Assembly: GCA_949935895.1 (NCBI GenBank)
Contig: CATLGL010000007.1
Coordinates: forward strand, 1-19,740
DNA from: an uncultured Clostridia bacterium
Lineage (GTDB): Bacteria > Bacillota > Clostridia > TANB77 > CAG-508
Direction: 5' to 3'
Length of the DNA: 19,740 nt
The position numbers and the translations under genes were made by a program. The notes under the pieces were generated by a model. The model saw only the letters and a list, made by a program, of their open reading frames with translations. It was not told the DNA's origin and ran no database searches. Below, in pieces: positions 15,054 through 19,740 of the stretch; within the stretch, counting starts at the first letter, position 1, and each line of letters begins with the position of its first letter.

Positions 15054-16959
15054 TCTCTTCATTAACTTTTCTAACACAATGATAAACATAGCATGTGACC
15101 ATCCAAGTCCAATTACCCAGTTTGCCTCCATTGTATCATTATCTACTTGTTCTGCCAAAAATCCATGAGATGTACTAGATGCTACTACAAAATTTAAACA
15201 TTCTTTTGCTTGTTTATATTCTTTTCTTTCTATATAATATAATGCCATCCAAAGTGTTGCAATTGGCCAAGGATTTCCATTTCGGTAATAATCCTCTTCA
15301 AATCGTTTATATCCTCCTGTATAGGTACGTAATGTTAAATTGATTTTTTCTACTGTATTTGTTATTTTCTTTTCTTTTGGTGAGAACATAGCAAATGGAG
15401 TAATTAACCCTAACATGCTAATATCCATTTTCTCGTCCTTGTCATTTCGTTTAAAACATTTTTTTTCTTCGTTATAAAATTTTTGTGTTACATATCCTTT
15501 TAACTTACTTAAATTCTTGGATAAAATTTCTTTTTGTTTTGTTATATTTTCTTGTTTCAATCGACTTGATGTTCCTTGTTTGTCAATATCTTTTTCTACT
15601 ATTTCATATATATTAAGCATTGCGCGAAACGCCGCAAATATACTTGCTATGGAATATAAATGAATTCCTTCATGCATTTCCCATAAATCATAACTAACAT
15701 GCATTTTATTGGTTTTGTTTATGATATCCTCTATATATTCTTGTAAGAACTTACTTGCCTTTTCTAACATTTTTAAGTTATCCTTTAAAAACTTGACTTG
15801 TTTGGTTCTTTCATAGTGATTATATACTCCATAAATAACGCTTGCTGTTTCATCAATCTGATATCCCCAACAAGGAGCAAGTCTTCCATCTGTAAAAAAG
15901 CGTTGCTCCCACATGCCTGACTTACTTTGCGTAGTTTTACAAAATACTTTATAAAACTTTTCTACCTCTTTTTCCATTCCTAATATATCTAATGCTTTAG
16001 TAATAAATACTGCATCCCTCGTCCAACAATAACTGTATCTACCGGCATTGTGTTTTATGCTCATCAATTTCAATGCTTGCTGAAATTCCTCCTGTTGTTT
16101 CATTTGTTAAAAGTGGATACAATAAAATAGTACGATTATATATGTTTTTAATTTTTTTATCATATGGCGTATCTTCTTGTAATAACAAAGTTTGATGTTC
16201 TTTTACATATTTTCTCCAATATTTAACTGTACTTGCAAGCTCCTTTTCAAAATCAATTTTTTGAATAATCTCATTTTTTTGTTCTATCTCTTCTAATTTA
16301 TAAACTTCTTTATTTTCATTAATCCACAAATAAAGCCATAATTCCTTTTTTTGCTTTGGTTTTAATACCCCCATATCATAACATAAGCTAGAATCTGCAC
16401 TCATTCCAATATAATCTTTATCTTGGATAACTCCTGTATGTATATTAGAACTAGTATCATTAATTTGAAAACTATGTAGTGGTATTTTTTTTGAAGTAAT
16501 ACAACAGGTAAAGTCATGTGAATATTGAAGCATTCCTTTTTCTATTATCTTACAACTAATTGGATTATTTTCATCAGAAAGTAGTTTGGAATGTAATAGA
16601 AATTTTATATCTAAATCAATGCTATTTTCATTAATAAACTCATATTTTTTTACAAGTATATTTTCTTTTATGGGAATAAAATCTAATTGGTGCATTTTTA
16701 AATTGAAATATGTATTATAAATTTCAGTATTTAAAACATTGGTATTTTGTGTATAATATTGATGGTATTCATTATTGATATCTTGATATAAATTAACTAA
16801 TCCTGAATCGTTAATTTTTAGCCCTGCATAGCAATAATCAATATATTGTTTATTATCTGGTGCTGGATAATACAATCTCAATAGTTCTCCCTTTTTAGTA
16901 TAACTTGCTACCATTTTTTTATTTCCAATAATGGCATCATTTAAATATTTTGTTTCCAT
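15051..16959 (-). CDS. Glycoside hydrolase family 15 (glucoamylase-like) enzyme; needs a +1 shift at a CGG
   Basis: Two frames make a 635-residue protein of the expected bacterial GH15 size. GH15 enzymes release glucose from alpha-glucans by inversion. The N-terminal beta-sandwich (residues about 1-270, start METKYLNDAIIGNKKMVASY) is followed by TGGISASIEIDEHKTQC; the next codon is CGG and then TAG. Skipping the C (16044) gives GRYSYCWTRDAVFITKALD, matching the family motif 'GRYgYcWpRDAvf'. The (alpha/alpha)6 domain continues with DGRLAPCWGYQIDETASVIYG, the general-acid region DLWEMHEGIHLYS (E about 427), GNPWPIATLWMALYYIE and the second catalytic region GFLAEQVD (E about 593). No signal peptide is seen, so it is probably cytoplasmic. 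The ATG at 16957-16959 has AAAGGAG upstream and lies 16 bp after the RNase gene. The other CGG is out of frame (GCG GCG). Confidence 0.9.
16042..16044 (-). other. CGG recoding site 5: TGC-C-GGT (Cys-Gly) in GH15
   Basis: In-frame CGG directly followed by TAG in frame 0. Skipping the C at 16044 restores C-GRYSYCWTRDAVF, a hallmark GH15 motif. Confidence 0.87.
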
Positions 16960-16975
16960 GCTTCTATTTTCTCCT

Positions 16976-18624
16976 TTATGGTTGTAAAATTCGTACAATT
17001 TGTCTTTCCAATTCTTTTATTTTTTCGTTAATTGATGCTACTTCTGCATCTTTTGCTTGCTCTGTAATAATTTCTTCTTTTATAATTTGTGTCATGTCTT
17101 GAACTTCGTCTTTTAATCTTTGCATACGTTCTAGTACCTCTAATCTTAGTGGCTTATATCTTGTAGTAAGTTCTAATTTATTTGTTAATTGTGCAACTTC
17201 TTTTAGTTCATAGGTCTCACCAAAATCTGGTATAATAACAGGAATATCGGTTGAATGTACAATTTTTTCTTTTAATACCTCTTGTGCTTCTAACTCTCCA
17301 TGTACTAAAAAGATTTGTTTTGGTTTTTGTATAAAAGAATAAACAAAATTTAATAACCATTCTTGGTCTGCATGTCCTGAGTATCCTTCAATATATTCAA
17401 TTCTAGCATTAACTACAATTTCTTCCCCGAATATTTTTACCTTCTTTTCTCCATTTACTAATTTACTTCCTAATGTTCCTTCTGCTTGATATCCTACAAA
17501 AAGAATAGTACTTTTAGGATTCCAAAGGTTATGTTTTAAGTGATGCTTAATACGTCCCACCTCACACATACCGACTAGCAGAAATTATAATAGATGATTC
17601 ATCCCTTTCATTTAGTTCTTTTGATTCTTCTGCTGTTTTTGTAAATTGTAGTCCATGAAATTCTAAAGGATTATCTCCTTTTTTCATTTCTTCTTGTACC
17701 TCATCGTCAAATAAATTCATATTTTCCCTAAAAATTTCTGTAGCTGAAATGGCGAGTGGACTATCAACAAAAACGGGCACCTTCATCAATGTATCATATT
17801 GTTTTAAAAACTCTTCATCATCACGTTTTTCTTTTAATTTATTTAATTCATATACAATCTCTTGTGTTCTTCCCACTGCAAAAGATGGAATAACAACTGT
17901 TCCACCATTATTTAATGTTTCTGATACAATTTTTAAAAATAACTCTGCTTTATCATCATTTCGCATATGAAGTCTACTGCCATAGGTAGCCTCCATAATA
18001 AGATAATCTGCTGCTTCAATCATAGTTGGAGAACCTAATAATGGAATATCATTATTTCCAATGTCGCCTGTAAATACCGCTTTTTTTGTTACTCCTTCTT
18101 CTGTTACCCATACTTCAATGATGCTAGAACCTAACATATGTCCAGCATCATTAAATCGAACTTTTATCCCCTCTGTAACCTCAATAATTTCATCATATTG
18201 TACTGGCTTAAATAGTTCTAGTGATTTTGTTGCCTCTTCTTGTGTATAGAGTGGTGGTAATGCCTCCTTGCCTTCTCTTTTTCGTTTACGGTTTTTCCAT
18301 TCAATTTCCATTTCCTGAATATGTCCGACTATCTGGAAGCATAATACTACACAAATCACAAGTTGCTTTTGTTGCAATAACAGAATTTCGATAACCCTCT
18401 TTATATAATTTTGGAATTCTTCCTGAGTGGTCAATATGAGCATGTGTTAATAGCATAAAATCAATTTCATCAACTGGAAATAGGAAAGGAGCATCATTTT
18501 CTTTTTCTTCTGTTGCTTTCCCTTGATACATTCCACAATCCACTAAAAATTTTTTGTCCAATGCTTCTACTAAAAAGTTAGAACCTGTTACTGTTTTGGT
18601 TGCTCCTAAAAACGTTATTTTCAT
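16976..18624 (-). CDS. Beta-CASP metallo-beta-lactamase-fold RNase (CPSF-73-like); needs two +1 shifts at CGG
   Basis: Three frames form one 548-residue protein, a usual length. The N-terminus MKITFLGATKTVTGSNFLVE leads to the zinc motif THAHIDHSG (H61, H63, D65, H66) and on to LCSIMLPDS. CGG (18325-18327) follows; skipping C 18327 gives GHIQEMEIEWKNRKRK, the expected 'DSGHIQE'. Further motifs are DAGHMLGSS (H about 162), FTGDIGN (D about 187), IMEATYGSR, IPSFAVGRTQEIVYEL and FVDSPLA, then SSIIISAS. A second CGG (17571-17573) follows; skipping C 17573 gives GMCEVGRIKHHLKHNL, the family's strongly conserved 'SASGMCxxGR' with the beta-CASP histidine. The end holds VGYQAEGTLG, GYSGHADQ and FLVHGE. 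Start ATG at 18622-18624, with AAAGGAGAG upstream. The two other CGG trinucleotides are out of frame. The role is RNA cleavage; targets unknown. Probably transcribed with the GH15 gene. Confidence 0.92.
17571..17573 (-). other. CGG recoding site 6: AGT-C-GGT (Ser-Gly) in the beta-CASP RNase
   Basis: In-frame CGG, followed in frame 0 by TAT GTG TGA. Skipping the C at 17573 restores IISAS-GMCEVGRIKHHL, a near-invariant family motif. Confidence 0.9.
18325..18327 (-). other. CGG recoding site 7: AGT-C-GGA (Ser-Gly) in the beta-CASP RNase
   Basis: In-frame CGG with a TGA seven codons later in frame 0. Skipping the C at 18327 restores LPDS-GHIQEMEIEW, a conserved family motif. Two sites in one gene mean that both must be recoded to make the enzyme. 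Confidence 0.9.
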
Positions 18625-18769
18625 AAATTTTCTCTCCTTTTTCTTATGATTTCCAAGCTATTCTATTTATTATCTCAATTTCTTGATTAATCCATTTTTA
18701 TATTTTAAATTGTCCTTTTTCTAAATACTATACCTTTCTTTTTTTGTACTTCATTTCGAATTATTTCTT

Positions 18770-19740
18770 CTATCCTAATAATTTTATTTTTTTATCGAAC
18801 TTAATCATAAATTGCTCCTTTGGTATATCTACTGTCATTTGTTTTTCTAATGTATTTGTGTCATATATCATTATTTGTGTCATTTCTGATGAATTTACTT
18901 CAATTACAACATTTTCCAAATTAATAATTCTGATACAAAACAAAATACTTGCCACTTCAAAATTCTTGTCTTCATCCTTTACAATTTTAGGTATATATTT
19001 TAACTCCTCTGCTTTTTTAATCAATAATTTTTCTATCTCTTCTCGATTATCTTTTAGTTCATTTACCTCTCCAATATATTGCTGATTTTCTAAATACAAA
19101 TAGCAATAATAACGAAATTTATAAATTGCCTTGATAAATTCCTCCCTTTTTCGAGTTTTGTCCATTTCATCTATTTTTTGAATTCTTATTTTAAAACAGT
19201 TCATCATCGCTTTTTGAAGAGAAATACTATGCCTCATGATTTGCTCTTTTTTTTCTTCTATTGATAATTCTATATTCTTTAATAACTCCAAATCGGATTC
19301 TATTTTTGTTTTTGTCTCAACATAGTATGCTGGTTCTAAAATTTTTTGTTCTTCTTCTATCCTCATAACGATTTTTTTTCTTTGCCTTGTTAGTATTTCT
19401 ACTAAGTGAGATAAATCTAACATTTTATGATATTGTGGAAGGTTCTCATTTCTGTTTTTAAATTCTTGTGTTAATAAATTTTTGTCATTTAATATTGTAT
19501 CAATCTCTTTTATTTTTGTAAAAGCTTCTTTCCTCTTTGTTGATATTTCTTCTAATAATTCTACTTTATTTTCTAATCTTTTGTTTTCTTGTTGTAACTC
19601 TTCTTTTTCTTCTAACAAATATTGTTTTTCCTTTTCATTAGTTTGCAAACATGTTAATAAAGCAAGATTAGCAATTTCTTTAAATATTTCTTTTTCATTT
19701 TCTTCTCCAAATTGCTCTATTATTTTTTGCTTAGCTAGGC
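18770..19740 (-). CDS. Coiled-coil protein of unknown function (5' end beyond the window)
   Basis: An open frame of 323 codons runs in from the right edge to a TAG at 18770-18772. The product is highly charged and mostly helical: heptad-rich segments at KEKQYLLEEKEELQQENKRL and ENKVELLEEISTKRKEAF, further helices to about residue 230, then a short beta-rich C-terminus (ENVVIEVNSSEMTQIMIYDTN). The frame is open upstream of a TTG at 19646-19648 (visible LAKQKIIEQFGEENEKEIF...), so that TTG is probably internal and the real start lies outside. I recognise no family, catalytic motif or membrane segment. It has no CGG in the coding strand. It lies 145 bp upstream of the RNase gene, with no terminator seen between them. 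Confidence 0.7.
   Translation of the reverse strand, partial: LAKQKIIEQFGEENEKEIFKEIANLALLTCLQTNEKEKQYLLEEKEELQQENKRLENKVELLEEISTKRKEAFTKIKEIDTILNDKNLLTQEFKNRNENLPQYHKMLDLSHLVEILTRQRKKIVMRIEEEQKILEPAYYVETKTKIESDLELLKNIELSIEEKKEQIMRHSISLQKAMMNCFKIRIQKIDEMDKTRKREEFIKAIYKFRYYCYLYLENQQYIGEVNELKDNREEIEKLLIKKAEELKYIPKIVKDEDKNFEVASILFCIRIINLENVVIEVNSSEMTQIMIYDTNTLEKQMTVDIPKEQFMIKFDKKIKLLG

Noticed and set aside
17562..17580. Simple reassignment of CGG to another amino acid (e.g. Trp or Gln)
   Set aside because: A frame-0 reading of CGG runs into a stop within 0-14 codons at all seven sites and leaves the conserved downstream sequence in another frame, so a one-for-one reassignment cannot restore the proteins.
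1..19740. tRNA genes, CRISPR arrays, insertion sequences, phage genes or a toxin-antitoxin pair
   Set aside because: Looked for on both strands; no cloverleaf, spaced direct repeats, transposase motifs or terminal inverted repeats were found. The repeats present are intragenic.

Overview
The window is AT-rich DNA (about 30% G+C by eye) from a Firmicute, most likely an uncultivated, gut-type member of the Clostridia. The evidence is strong AGGAGG-type ribosome binding sites, sigma-A promoters with 17-bp spacers, an operon order gatC-gatA-gatB, adjacent radA and disA, and large surface proteins with pilin-like leaders (G|ITLIAL type). The lineage call is inference. No tRNA, rRNA, CRISPR array or insertion sequence was seen.

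Layout. The left edge holds the 5' end of mfd (minus), divergent from mscL, rpsT and a small membrane-protein gene (all plus, each with a visible promoter). From about 2.4 kb to the right edge every gene is on the minus strand. In order of transcription these are: a coiled-coil gene entering from the right edge; a beta-CASP metallo-beta-lactamase RNase followed by a GH15 glucoamylase-like gene, ending at a strong terminator; a deleted remnant of a secreted-protein gene; an intact paralogue of that gene followed by a very large pilin-like repeat protein, ending at a terminator; a small possible RNA gene; radA-disA-pilin-like protein-cyclophilin, ending at a terminator; and gatC-gatA-gatB plus a broken small membrane-protein gene.

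Main discovery. Six minus-strand genes are split between reading frames by one extra C, and every split falls at an in-frame CGG codon (seven sites: 2718-2720, 7992-7994, 10802-10804, 11908-11910, 16042-16044, 17571-17573, 18325-18327). In each, skipping the C and reading the next triplet GGN as glycine rejoins the protein. In RadA, the beta-CASP RNase (twice), the GH15 enzyme and the third copy of an internal repeat, it restores a family-typical or repeat-supported sequence. I found no in-frame CGG anywhere else in the window's genes, whereas CGG occurs about 19 times out of frame in genes that read straight through. This suggests that CGG is not an arginine codon in this organism and that CGGN is read as glycine with a +1 frameshift, by a quadruplet-decoding tRNA or by slippage at an unassigned codon. 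The closest parallel I know is AGGY/CCCCU decoding in Perkinsus mitochondria. A frame-specific sequencing artefact is the main competing explanation.

How the genes work together. mfd, radA and disA serve DNA repair and c-di-AMP checkpoint signalling. gatCAB makes Gln-tRNA and/or Asn-tRNA by transamidation. The two pilin-like proteins, the secreted 225-residue protein and the membrane-anchored cyclophilin look like cell-surface functions. The GH15 enzyme is for alpha-glucan use. The beta-CASP protein is for RNA processing.
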